From: Caldalkalibacillus salinus
GTDB taxonomy: Bacteria; Bacillota; Bacilli; Caldalkalibacillales; JCM-10596
Assembly: GCF_016745835.1 (NCBI RefSeq)
Contig: NZ_JAERVL010000006.1
Span: 1 to 64,000, forward strand
DNA length: 64,000 bases
Direction of reading: 5' to 3'
Shown: positions 54,457 through 61,937 of the stretch, piece after piece
Numbering within the stretch: position 1 is the first letter of the stretch
Layout: each line of letters opens with the position of its first letter
Position numbers and translations under genes: made by a program
The notes under the pieces: generated by a model
Told to the model about the DNA's origin: nothing
What the model saw: the letters and a program-made list of their open reading frames with translations, nothing else
The model's database searches: none

Positions 54457-54846
54457 TTACATCACACACACCTCTAGCGGAATACCATTAGGGTCCCGAA
54501 AGTAAAAAGCATAATAGTTCTTCGTATATTCAGGATAGCTTTGTGGTGTCCTAGTTACTTCAATATTATTCATTCTCAACATTTCATATATTTTATCAAT
54601 TTCAGCCTTCGAATCAGCTAAAAAAGCAATATGGTCTAATCCTATATCTCTCACAAAATCCTTATGTACTGACGCCTTATTACACCTAATCCATATATTA
54701 TGTTCATTCTTTCTATAAGATTTAACAGCTACTTCTCCATCGTCGTCTTCCCAGTCGTTGAAAAAACCAAGATGACCTAAGAGAAAGTCGTAGAATTCTT
54801 TCGATTCTTTAAAGTCTTTAACATTCAATATAATATGAGCTATCAT
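54457..54846 (-). CDS. VOC family (glyoxalase-fold) protein
   Basis: 129 aa, single VOC module: AHIILNVKDFKESKEFYDFLLGHLGF at the start, LDHIAFLADSKAEID, and YYAFYFRDPNGIPLEVCVM with the metal-binding Glu near the end. The family includes lactoylglutathione lyases and fosfomycin/bleomycin resistance proteins; it cannot be narrowed. ATG at 54846 has a weak ribosome site (GAGGTGATCAAATG). Confidence 0.85.
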   Translation of the reverse strand: MIAHIILNVKDFKESKEFYDFLLGHLGFFNDWEDDDGEVAVKSYRKNEHNIWIRCNKASVHKDFVRDIGLDHIAFLADSKAEIDKIYEMLRMNNIEVTRTPQSYPEYTKNYYAFYFRDPNGIPLEVCVM

Positions 54847-54891
54847 TTGATCACCTCTATCACACTATTTTTTTGGTTTTTGTCATATTAC

Positions 54892-55055
54892 ATATAACGT
54901 TCCTGTATCTGCGACGCCATGAGCCTTATAGGCGCTGTCCTTAACCTAGAAATGCTTTTCTTATCGAAGGCGAGTCGACTCGGTTAGGCTCAAGAATGTG
55001 CCCCGAAAACTACTCCTATGCTTAAACTTTCCGTAACCGAGGGCGCTTATCGTCC
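54892..55055 (+). repeat. attC-like element 6, right end lost
   Basis: Left box ATATAAC (54892-54898), inner box GTATCTGCG, family body with AACCTAGAAATGC and GTCGACTCGGTTAGGC, and CCGAGGGCGC. The usual right inner box and GTTATNN are replaced by unrelated sequence leading to the DUF1272 gene. Confidence 0.65.
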
Positions 55056-55197
55056 GCTTGGTCGGTGGATTCTCTATCCATCTATTTCAGATGTGAGTTT
55101 ATAAGGGCCGAATCGTTCTCGAATTCATGAACGGCACCCTCTTTTTTTAAAATAAATCCTTTGTGAATTAAGAAAGACTAAGTACTTATTACACAGT

Positions 55198-55380
55198 TTA
55201 ACGGCCTACACCACTTCTTGGCCTCCTAACCAGTTCTCCTCCACAATTAGGACAAACATAATTCATATTTTCCGTACATTCATAACAAAATGTACATTCA
55301 TGTATACATATATAAGCAGTTGAATTATTGTTAAGTTCCTCTGTACATTTTTCACATGAATTTCTCATTTCCAAAGACAT
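55198..55380 (-). CDS. DUF1272 family small zinc-finger-like protein
   Basis: 60 aa. Cysteine pairs SCEKC, CIHECTFCYEC and CPNCGG followed by ELVRRP, the pattern of DUF1272. Likely binds two zinc ions; function unknown. ATG with AAAAGGGGG upstream. It occupies one cassette-sized slot between two repeat elements. Confidence 0.9.
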   Translation of the reverse strand: MSLEMRNSCEKCTEELNNNSTAYICIHECTFCYECTENMNYVCPNCGGELVRRPRSGVGR

Positions 55381-55549
55381 AAAAATCCCCCTTTTATTAG
55401 ATTTTTACATTTTTACTACGAAACACTACCCTATCTATTTTAATTTTAAATTTCTTTCATTTACATATGTTTATTAGTGTTTTTTGCAAACGGTGTTGTT
55501 TTTGACGGATTATCTATTGATTTGCTTTAAATTTCTAAGTTGAGGTGTT

Positions 55550-55677
55550 TTCTAAGGCCGTAGCCGGGCGCGACTGCGCTTAGTCGGTGCAGGTGTGTCT
55601 GCTGAATTTACTTCTCCGAAATGCTTCTTGCAGACCGAGAATTGCTTGCGATCCTATGCGGTAAAACGGTGATATCT
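55550..55677 (+). repeat. attC-like element 7, left end lost
   Basis: Contains the second family body (TTAGTCGGTGCAGG, CTTCTCCGAAATGCTTCTTGC, GACCGAG) and ends GATATCT (55671-55677), a changed GTTATCT. The left box is not recognisable. Confidence 0.55.
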
Positions 55678-55749
55678 GATGCAGACAGCATCCCCGATAT
55701 TCATTGAAAACAATTAGCTTTATATGTACATATCACTTATTTTTGTTGC

Positions 55750-56073
55750 CTAATCTTCTACCTCAACTAAAAATATTCGTTCTTTAAACTCGCCTTTTTT
55801 ATTTGCTTTTTCCTCTCTAACCCGTTCAAGATCGTCAATTGAAAAACCATGTGACTCAGCAAGCGATCGCAACAATTCCTGGATGTCCGCTAATTCTTCA
55901 AGTGCTTCTTCGTTTGATCTAGCATTCAGATATTCATCAAATTCTTCCTTAAGTTTTTTTCTTAATTCGGAATGATAGGCTTTCGAGTCCAATATCTGAG
56001 TTGATATCTTTTTAGATTGTGTACGAATAATTTCTGGGATTCGATCTCGAACTAGTTTATTATATATAGTCAT
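55750..56073 (-). CDS. MazG-like nucleoside triphosphate pyrophosphohydrolase
   Basis: 107 aa. NKLVRDRIPEII at the N-terminus and the ExxE..ExxD metal motif in KEEFDEYLNARSNEEALEEL followed by ADIQELL. Matches the COG4997-type MazG-like group that removes pyrophosphate from non-canonical nucleotides. GAAGGAG precedes the ATG. No clear repeat separates it from the upstream nucleotidyltransferase gene. Confidence 0.88.
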   Translation of the reverse strand: MTIYNKLVRDRIPEIIRTQSKKISTQILDSKAYHSELRKKLKEEFDEYLNARSNEEALEELADIQELLRSLAESHGFSIDDLERVREEKANKKGEFKERIFLVEVED

Positions 56074-56123
56074 TATTTTAATCTCCTTCGAAAAAAATGT
56101 CTTCTCCGATACCCCCTAGCCAA

Positions 56124-56894
56124 CTAGGATTGTACATCACTTCTGACCTTCCACCCATCAATATTAAAACCACCAACTTGCTCAAAAACATGCTCTATCA
56201 AATTCCTATACATATTCATCATCTTTTTCTTATCGTTTAATTTTATGCCTTTTAAAAACATTTCAGCAAAATAAGGATCTGGAAATTCATCTTTTAAGTA
56301 CCGATCTAAGTAAGAGGGTTCTGATAAGTATGATGATATCTGATATACTGGGATTTGCTCTAACTTCAAAAATCTACAATATTCACTAAATATAAAATTC
56401 ATAAAATTAAAATAAACAAAGTTAAAATCTTGTCTTCTCTCTTCATAACAATCTAAAAGATTATCATATGAATCCCAAAGGGAATACTTCTTTATTTCTT
56501 TTATCACATTAGAGAGATCCTCATATTTTTTATCTTTCCAAATCTTCGCTTCAGCTTTTAACCTCTTAGTGATTCCTGTCTTATCAAGGATCACCACTCC
56601 TGTTAAAAATTGAACCATAGACATTGTACTATAGTTCTTATAATCATCTTTAAAGTATCTGATAATTTGCGTTGGTGGATTTATAAAATATTCAATGAGG
56701 AATCCTCTAACCACCCTGTTCCCGCGTTCTCTCCAACTAGTGTTCTCAGATAGAATTATATGAACGTCAATATCTGATCTTTTTGAAGGGTTACCTGTAA
56801 TATAACTTCCACACACTAAAACGGCTTCAACTTCATCTTTGTCTACCCAATCTTCTAAGAATTCGCTTAATGCCTCTTTCCAATCTTGCCTCAA
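56124..56894 (-). CDS. nucleotidyltransferase-domain protein
   Basis: About 256 aa. The NTase signature VLVCGSYITGNPSKRSDIDVHII (GS then D-x-D) is near residue 28-48; a helical C-terminal domain follows. Similar proteins include aminoglycoside nucleotidyltransferase-like and toxin-antitoxin NTases; the substrate is not apparent. I prefer the TTG start with AGAAGGTGA 5 bases upstream. Confidence 0.82.
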   Translation of the reverse strand: MRQDWKEALSEFLEDWVDKDEVEAVLVCGSYITGNPSKRSDIDVHIILSENTSWRERGNRVVRGFLIEYFINPPTQIIRYFKDDYKNYSTMSMVQFLTGVVILDKTGITKRLKAEAKIWKDKKYEDLSNVIKEIKKYSLWDSYDNLLDCYEERRQDFNFVYFNFMNFIFSEYCRFLKLEQIPVYQISSYLSEPSYLDRYLKDEFPDPYFAEMFLKGIKLNDKKKMMNMYRNLIEHVFEQVGGFNIDGWKVRSDVQS

Positions 56895-56921
56895 ATGAAT
56901 CACCTTCTTTAGGGGGGATTA

Positions 56922-56955
56922 AGATAACATTTCGTCGCGAATACACGTGTTATGT
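56922..56955 (+). repeat. attC-like element 8, minimal form
   Basis: 34 bases only: AGATAAC (56922-56928), TTTCG-type spacer, CGCGAATACACG, and GTTATGT (56949-56955). Located between the NTase start and the TmrB-like stop, so it occupies a cassette boundary without the long central region. Confidence 0.5.
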
Positions 56956-56980
56956 GATATCAGTCAGCTTATCAATTAAG

Positions 56981-57514
56981 CTACACGTCATGTTGAACCT
57001 TAGATAGAATTCGGTTAGCTACTGCCGTTGAATCTATTTGATCTGTAAAGATGTGTTCACCAATTTTAATCTCTTTCAACTTGTCTACACATTTTTCATT
57101 TTGTTGAAAGGTCCATCCTCCAGGAGTATCCCCTCTTTTTGTTAACCGAGCATGTAATGTTTCGTTAGACGCAATCAGACAAAAGTGATATATATCTTTA
57201 TCAATATCTTTTAATCCGTTGTATATGTATTCGAAGTTTTGATGCTTGTATATAGTCATAGGAACAATTAGATGTTTATTATATTTTCGTTTTAATTCTT
57301 TTGCTACATTTACAACTAGTACTCTCCAAAGCTCCATATCTTGAAAATCATCTGTTTTCTCTTCCTTCAATTTAATCTCATCAGTAACAATTTTCCTAAG
57401 CATGTATCCAATTTCTTCTGGATCGAAAATCATATTGTTTGCAATAAATGGATGTAGCATGTTTGCTGCAGTGGTTTTTCCTGCACCAAATGCACCATTG
57501 ATCATCACTATCAT
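56981..57514 (-). CDS. TmrB-like P-loop ATPase
   Basis: 177 aa. Walker A INGAFGAGKTTAA at residues ~5-17, FDPEEIGYMLRKIV, ELWRVLVVNVAKELK, LIVPMTIYK and FCLIASNETLHARLTKRGD. The order and wording match tunicamycin-resistance protein TmrB and relatives (~180-200 aa). Members bind ATP and some confer resistance to nucleoside antibiotics; kinase activity is suspected. ATG with GGAGTGA upstream. Confidence 0.85.
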   Translation of the reverse strand: MIVMINGAFGAGKTTAANMLHPFIANNMIFDPEEIGYMLRKIVTDEIKLKEEKTDDFQDMELWRVLVVNVAKELKRKYNKHLIVPMTIYKHQNFEYIYNGLKDIDKDIYHFCLIASNETLHARLTKRGDTPGGWTFQQNEKCVDKLKEIKIGEHIFTDQIDSTAVANRILSKVQHDV

Positions 57515-57555
57515 TCTATCACTCCATTGATTTGCTCTTGAATTTGACTGATTTC

Positions 57556-57648
57556 ACATAACGGGCCGCGGGATTTGCGACGTTTCTGAGCTTTAGGACT
57601 GCTTGCAGTTCTAAGCGAAGCATGTTGCGCAAATGCCGTGGATTGGCG
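57556..57648 (+). repeat. attC-like element 9
   Basis: Left box ACATAAC (57556-57562), GGATTTGCG inner box pairing with CGCAAATGCC, and a central hairpin CTTTAGGACTGC..GCAGTTCTAAG. The right outer box is degraded. About 93 bases, classic attC length. Confidence 0.55.
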
Positions 57649-57718
57649 AGCTACTTTTCTTATATAGAATCGTGTGATAAAATTGGTTTACCAATATAAT
57701 AGTCTGCATAAACTTATA

Positions 57719-57749
57719 AAGACCGCAGATGTTGCAAGCATCTACGGTC
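57719..57749 (-). terminator. terminator hairpin of the holin-like toxin transcript
   Basis: GACCGCAGATG / CATCTACGGTC stem with a 7-base loop, followed on the minus strand by TTTATAAG. Lies downstream of the small toxin frame. Confidence 0.6.
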
Positions 57750-57801
57750 TGCACAATAGATTGCCCTCAATGGCGATCGTTAATGGATTCTTAACGAAGT
57801 A

Positions 57802-57847
57802 AGACCTCCGAAACTTCCAGGCTCAAGGGAGGTCTACTTCTTTTTTA
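57802..57847 (+). terminator. plus-strand terminator overlapping the toxin 3' end (candidate antitoxin RNA end)
   Basis: AGACCTCC / GGAGGTCT followed by ACTTCTTTTTT on the plus strand. The toxin stop codon (57834-57836) lies within its right arm. A short plus-strand RNA ending here would be antisense to the toxin mRNA, as in txpA/RatA-type modules (inference). Confidence 0.5.
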
Positions 57848-57916
57848 AGTAGGAAAGTAAGGCGAGGATGAACATGCCAAATATGAGCATCAAATTAAAG
57901 TATCCTTTACTTCCAT
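57834..57916 (-). pseudogene. frameshifted holin-like (type I) toxin
   Basis: A very strong ribosome site (AAAGGAGGTGA, 57921-57931) precedes ATG at 57914-57916, which reads MEVKDTLI and then stops. The adjacent frame continues KGYFNLMLIFGMFILALLSYLKKK to the stop, a pattern typical of 30-residue Bacillus type I holin-like toxins. 83 bases from ATG to stop are not a multiple of three, so a one-base shift has separated start from body. Either inactivated or a sequencing slip. Confidence 0.6.
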
Positions 57917-58057
57917 GGTATCACCTCCTTTCTAGGAGATGAACCAACCACCCTTGAGAACCGATTCTATTGCATCCATATTATACACAATGCTGAATGC
58001 GAACATATGCTTTTATATCCTATCTTTTTCTCTATCTTCATGTTTTTCTTTTCTGTC

Positions 58058-58256
58058 GTATAACGTTTCGTATCTACGACGTCCCTGACCTTACAGGCGC
58101 AGGCTGAGCCTTAGATAGCTCTTATCTTATCTTAGGCTCGGGCATGCTGGGTCAAAGATTTAGCCGGTGCAGGGTTGCCGCAGCTCCAACTTCTTCGAAA
58201 ATGCTTCTTGCGGACCGAGGTCCGTATTGGCCGAATGTGTGAATGCTGTGTTATGC
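58058..58256 (+). repeat. attC-like element 10, mosaic
   Basis: Left box GTATAAC (58058-58064), inner box GTATCTACG, right inner region TGTGAATGC, right box GTTATGC (58250-58256). The left half matches elements 1, 4 and 14 (CCTTAGATAGCTC); the right half matches elements 7 and 11 (AGCCGGTGCAGGGTTG, GCTTCTTGCGGACCGAG). Confidence 0.75.
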
Positions 58257-58264
58257 GAAGGACT

Positions 58265-58837
58265 TCACTTCAATGAATACTCATACAAAATCATCCCCGA
58301 ATAACCGACACTGAATCCTTCTTTTAATTTTTCAAACTCACTACTCTGGATTCCAAATGCAAATGAAAAATCTGAATTAAATCCTGTTTGCCCAGTTTCA
58401 ATTATCTCCCCCTGTGGATCTCTCAGGATAAATTGCCCATTTGCCCCTGTACTTGTATATGTCCCATCATTATTAAATATCTTGTTATAAAGAAAAGTAC
58501 CCTCCTCAGAATCGAGCATATACGTTGTGTGAAAAATAAAAAGAATGTCGTGTTCACGGTTAATTACTTTATGAAGTAAAAAGCTAGTATTGTGAAATTC
58601 TGCAACCTGAACATCTAGTTTATGCGAATCTACTGACGATAAAGGGATCCATTCTGGGTCAATGAACAATTCAATGTTCTCTTTTTCTTTCTGATCGATT
58701 GTATATTGTCCGCTTTCAAATATATTTTTAACAGGTTTTTCATTTTCAGATTGATGTACAGAGTATGCACACGCCTGAGTTATTCCACATGTGAGAAAAA
58801 TAAAAATTAAGAAAATAAGCTTTGGTTTTACTTGCAC
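58265..58837 (-). CDS. exported protein of unknown function, possible lipoprotein
   Basis: 190 aa. The N-terminal signal (FLIFIFLTCGITQACAYS) has a possible but non-ideal lipobox at TQAC. The rest is beta-rich and ends in GYSGMILYEYSLK. Not recognised. GTG start with AAAGGATAG upstream. The stop lies 8 bases after the right box of element 10, a tight cassette fit. Confidence 0.65.
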   Translation of the reverse strand: MQVKPKLIFLIFIFLTCGITQACAYSVHQSENEKPVKNIFESGQYTIDQKEKENIELFIDPEWIPLSSVDSHKLDVQVAEFHNTSFLLHKVINREHDILFIFHTTYMLDSEEGTFLYNKIFNNDGTYTSTGANGQFILRDPQGEIIETGQTGFNSDFSFAFGIQSSEFEKLKEGFSVGYSGMILYEYSLK

Positions 58838-58865
58838 TATATCTCTATCCTTTCTGAAGTGTTTC

Positions 58866-59029
58866 GTATAACGGGCCGCATTTACGAACCCTCACCGACT
58901 TAAGTGACCGAAGGGAACGGCCGCGATGCGGTTAGTCGGTGAAGGGTTGTCGCCTGAATCCACTTCTCCGAAATCCCTCTTGCAGACCAAGGATCGCTTG
59001 TGATCCGTAGTAGAAACACTTTGTTATCA
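58866..59029 (+). repeat. attC-like element 11
   Basis: Left box GTATAAC (58866-58872), spacer GGGCC, inner GCATTTACG, second-type body (GTTAGTCGGTGAAGGG, CTTCTCCGAAATCC, GACCAAGGATCGC), right box GTTATCA (59023-59029). 164 bases. Confidence 0.7.
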
Positions 59030-59174
59030 GATGTTCATGTCTTCTTAGAGATATTTACAATATGATCTTATGTATTCCTGCTTCTCCTAAAAAATCTGAT
59101 CTTGCCAATCCTTGTTCCCCTAATAATATTCTGTCGTTTTTAATTGCCTAGCTGACTTTCTGTCTACGCTTAAA
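59030..59174. other. geneless cassette segment
   Basis: 145 bases between elements 11 and 12 with no open frame, ribosome site or clear RNA fold. Could be a decayed or non-coding cassette. Confidence 0.4.
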
Positions 59175-59299
59175 GCATGACGTTACCGCTATGCCTCCAA
59201 GACTTAATACAGAGCGGATGGCTAGCCCTTACCCTGGTGGGATCTCCCCCCACCAAAATGTGCGACCTGCCAGGGCGCACTGTAGATATATTGTTATGC
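59175..59299 (+). repeat. attC-like element 12
   Basis: Left box GCATGAC (59175-59181, one change), an internal CCCTGGTGGG..CCCACC hairpin, GTAGATAT, right box GTTATGC (59293-59299). 125 bases. Confidence 0.6.
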
Positions 59300-59406
59300 A
59301 CAGTTACTTCCCTTCTTTGAAAATACAATCGGTAAAATGAATATGATATAATTGAACTAAAGTTATTAATATATGGCAAAAATGTTTATGTAAAGGGGTG
59401 ATGAAC

Positions 59407-59640
59407 ATGGCCATATCAAAAGATGAACTTTCCAAAATGATACAACAGTTACCTGAACAAGATCTTGATTTAGTTCATAATTTAGTGAAAAGATTAATTA
59501 ACTCAACTGACTCACACATTCCTTACGATGATGAACCTTTAACTGAAGATGATAAAAGAGCTATTAAAGAAGCTAAAATTGAATACCAACAAGGAAAAAC
59601 TTTAAATTTAAAGGATATTGAAAATGAGTTACGAAGTTGA
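59407..59640 (+). CDS. antitoxin of a RelE/ParE-type toxin-antitoxin pair
   Basis: 77 aa from the ATG with AAAGGGGTGA 6 bases upstream. Helical N-terminus (MAISKDELSKMIQQLPEQDLDLVHNLVKRL) and an acidic C-terminal tail (EDDKRAIKEAKIEYQQGK, DIENELRS) that would wrap the toxin. Overlaps the toxin gene by 17 bases, as usual for such pairs. On the plus strand, opposite to most genes in the array, with its own promoter presumably in the ~100 bases upstream. Confidence 0.82.
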   Translation: MAISKDELSKMIQQLPEQDLDLVHNLVKRLINSTDSHIPYDDEPLTEDDKRAIKEAKIEYQQGKTLNLKDIENELRS

Positions 59641-59890
59641 GTTATCAAGTTCAGCAAATAAATACTTAAGAAAACTTGATAAAAAAACTCGTAATCGAAT
59701 CCTTAATCACATTTTAATATTATCAGAAAATCCACGACATCCCGAATTAAATATAAAGAAATTGCAAGGTGAAGAAAGCCTTTACCGACTTCGTATTGGT
59801 GACTTTCGTGTTATGTATTCAGTTTATGATGACGTACTGATAATTTTCATAGTAAAAATTGGACCTCGTGGAGATATCTATAAAAAGTAA
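59624..59890 (+). CDS. RelE/ParE-superfamily toxin
   Basis: 88 aa from the ATG with AAAGGA upstream; a TTG two codons earlier is unlikely. Text: YEVELSSSANKYLRKLDKKTRNRILNHI, KLQGEESLYRLRIGDFRVMYSVYDD and IVKIGPRGDIYKK, typical of RelE-type mRNA interferases with conserved R residues in the RIGDFR strand. Translationally coupled to the antitoxin. Toxin-antitoxin cassettes are known to stabilise large integron arrays in Vibrio. Confidence 0.88.
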   Translation: MSYEVELSSSANKYLRKLDKKTRNRILNHILILSENPRHPELNIKKLQGEESLYRLRIGDFRVMYSVYDDVLIIFIVKIGPRGDIYKK

Positions 59891-59940
59891 TTTAACAAGT
59901 CACTTGATAGAGTGGCTTTTTTTTCTTTTTTAGTAATTGC

Positions 59941-60124
59941 GCATAACGTTTCGTATCTACGACCGCCCATGAGTCTTACAGGTGAAGCCTGAACCTAGAA
60001 ATGCCTTTCTTGGTGAAGGCGAGCCGACTCGGTTGGCGAACGGGTTGTGTCGAGCACTACCTCCCTTGCCTACTCTTCGAGACCGAGGGTGCTTGTCACC
60101 CGACGCGTGAACACGGTGTTATCT
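59941..60124 (+). repeat. attC-like element 13
   Basis: Left box GCATAAC (59941-59947), inner GTATCTACG, body with GAACCTAGAAATGCC, GAGCCGACTCGGTTGGCGAA and GACCGAGGGTGC, inner right GTGAACAC, right box GTTATCT (60118-60124). 184 bases. Confidence 0.78.
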
Positions 60125-60136
60125 GATGGGCACTAT

Positions 60137-60922
60137 CTAAAAGAATTCATATAAGTCGTTGAAATATTTAATGTCCTCATCACAAACAGCATCAATTCCA
60201 TAGCCTTTATAGAAAATCTCTCTGTCTATTTCGTTATTAAAAATATAAGGCTTTGGTCTAGTTGCTAGTGTTAGATCATATCTAGGGTCTCCAAACGCAC
60301 CTCCAGACCAATCAATAATGCCAACAATTTCTGTTCCTTGAACTAATACATTATCGATAGTAAAATCACCGTGGATTAATGTATGATCAACTTTTATTGG
60401 TCTCTTTTTCATTAAATTGTTGAGTAATTCTTTTGTACCATCTACCTCGTATTTTTTTAGGTTATATTCAGCCTCGATAAGTTTCTTTTCTAACCATGGT
60501 TGCTCACCTGCAGTTAGCTCTTTTGGACATGTTGTACTATGTAAATCCCTTAATACTTGACCATAGTTATATAAGATTTCTTCTTTGTGTTGTTTTGAAA
60601 TACCTCTCTGAAACAAACTTCGTATTGTTTCACCTTCTATAAAACTCATTAGCAACCAGGAGGAATTTCTATCCTCTGTAAATTTATAACGCTTGGGAAC
60701 TGGTAATGATGTATTGTTTAGAATATGTAAGATTTTGCTTTCCTGGAATAGGCACTTTCGATATAGCTCTTGAACACTTTTCTTTAAAACAAATTTTCCC
60801 TTCTCACTAGTCACTATGCCTACACTCGAAGTACATCCTTGCTTAGGAAAAGAAATGTTTTTAATACCTCCGATTAATTGAGTAAATTCATATGGAATCT
60901 TTTCTATTTCAATAGGCTTCAT
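60137..60922 (-). CDS. aminoglycoside phosphotransferase family protein
   Basis: 261 aa. Kinase-like fold: N-lobe GCTSSVGIVTSEKGKFVLKKS, catalytic loop LIHGDFTIDNVLVQG (Asp near residue 193), metal site GIIDWSGGAFGDPRYDLTLATRP. This is the canonical APH motif set, but the family also covers many non-resistance kinases. ATG with GGAG upstream. Stop 13 bases from the right box of element 13. Confidence 0.9.
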   Translation of the reverse strand: MKPIEIEKIPYEFTQLIGGIKNISFPKQGCTSSVGIVTSEKGKFVLKKSVQELYRKCLFQESKILHILNNTSLPVPKRYKFTEDRNSSWLLMSFIEGETIRSLFQRGISKQHKEEILYNYGQVLRDLHSTTCPKELTAGEQPWLEKKLIEAEYNLKKYEVDGTKELLNNLMKKRPIKVDHTLIHGDFTIDNVLVQGTEIVGIIDWSGGAFGDPRYDLTLATRPKPYIFNNEIDREIFYKGYGIDAVCDEDIKYFNDLYEFF

Positions 60923-60961
60923 TATAACAAAACTCCAGATTATTCTATTAAAGTGCTTTTC

Positions 60962-61150
60962 AGATAACGTTTCCGTATCTGCGACGCCTCTGAGCTTACA
61001 AGCATGACTAAGCCTTAGATAGCTCTTATCTTTGGCTTAGCCATGCTGACTCAATTAGCGAAGAAATGTGTATCTGAGTTCACTTCTAAGCCTGTCGGCA
61101 TCCAGAGACCAAGCCGCCTCAAGCGGCGCCGTGTAGATATTTTGTTATGT
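60962..61150 (+). repeat. attC-like element 14
   Basis: Left box AGATAAC (60962-60968), inner GTATCTGCG, hairpin GCATGACTAAGCC..GGCTTAGCCATGC, inner right GTAGATATT, right box GTTATGT (61144-61150). 189 bases. Inner boxes pair with one wobble and leave the spacer unpaired. Confidence 0.8.
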
Positions 61151-61187
61151 GTAGTTACTGGTTACTTCGTGAAAAAGAAATCTACTA

Positions 61188-61628
61188 CTAGTCTTCTTTT
61201 AATTGCTTTGTAAATCTATATCCGTTAATTTCAAAGCCTTGGCTTTTATAAAAAGAATGTGCTGCTTCACGTTCAGGCTTTATCCCACTTGTTAAAAACA
61301 TTGTTGAAGCACCCCTATTTACTCCCCATTCCTCCGCTTTATTTATAAGTGATTTTCCTATTCCCTTACCTCTTTCTTCTTTACTTGTTACAAGTAAAGA
61401 TATTTGAACAAAAGGTTTACTTTCTTCATAGATATAAAGTTCTCTTAATCCAATCATTCCAACTACTTTATCATTTTCCTCTGCTACAAAAGTAGAGTAC
61501 ATGGACAAGGCTAATATATTTTCCATTCTACACTGCATCTCTTGTAAATTTGTTGGATAACCCAAGTCTTCCATCAATCCAACAACATCTTTTAAATCGC
61601 TCATTTTGAACTCTCTTATTTGAACCAT
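61188..61628 (-). CDS. GNAT family N-acetyltransferase
   Basis: 146 aa from the ATG with GAGGTGAG upstream. VQIREFKMSDLKDVVGLMEDLGYPT at the N-terminus; acetyl-CoA loop VTSKEERGKGIGKSLINKAE; FYKSQGFEINGYRFTKQL at the end. General small-molecule or protein acetyltransferase; substrate unknown. Cassette-sized unit flanked by elements 14 and 15. Confidence 0.9.
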   Translation of the reverse strand: MVQIREFKMSDLKDVVGLMEDLGYPTNLQEMQCRMENILALSMYSTFVAEENDKVVGMIGLRELYIYEESKPFVQISLLVTSKEERGKGIGKSLINKAEEWGVNRGASTMFLTSGIKPEREAAHSFYKSQGFEINGYRFTKQLKED

Positions 61629-61728
61629 TTTTCTCACCTCATAAGTCACAACAATCGTAATTTAATATGGGTACAGTTTTTTTATAATTGCATCTTTTTA
61701 GTTACTCTCTAACAAAAACAGTAATTAC

Positions 61729-61914
61729 ATATAACGTTTGCGTATTCACGACGCCCATGAGCCTTACAGGCGATGTCCTGAACCTAGAAATGCTTTTCTT
61801 GGTGAAGGTGAGCAGACTCGGTTGGCGAATGGAGTGTGTCCCGGTAAATACTCCCTCTGCTTCAATCTCCCGGGACCGAGGGCGCTAGCCCGTAGCGTAG
61901 ATACTTTGTTATGT
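61729..61914 (+). repeat. attC-like element 15
   Basis: Left box ATATAAC (61729-61735), inner GTATTCACG, body with GAACCTAGAAATGC and GCAGACTCGGTTGGCGAA, inner right CGTAGATAC, right box GTTATGT (61908-61914). 186 bases. Spurious reading frames cross this element. Confidence 0.8.
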
Positions 61915-61937
61915 AAAGTTATTGGCCCGCATTAATC

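Noticed and set aside
59170-59379. 69-residue minus-strand frame
   Set aside because: Crosses element 12 and the promoter region of the toxin-antitoxin pair; a by-product of the repeat.
61738-61935. 65-residue frame with the peptide RIHDAHEPYRR, also found at 62870-63145
   Set aside because: Both frames simply translate the repeat elements; the shared peptide reflects DNA repeat similarity, with no ribosome site.
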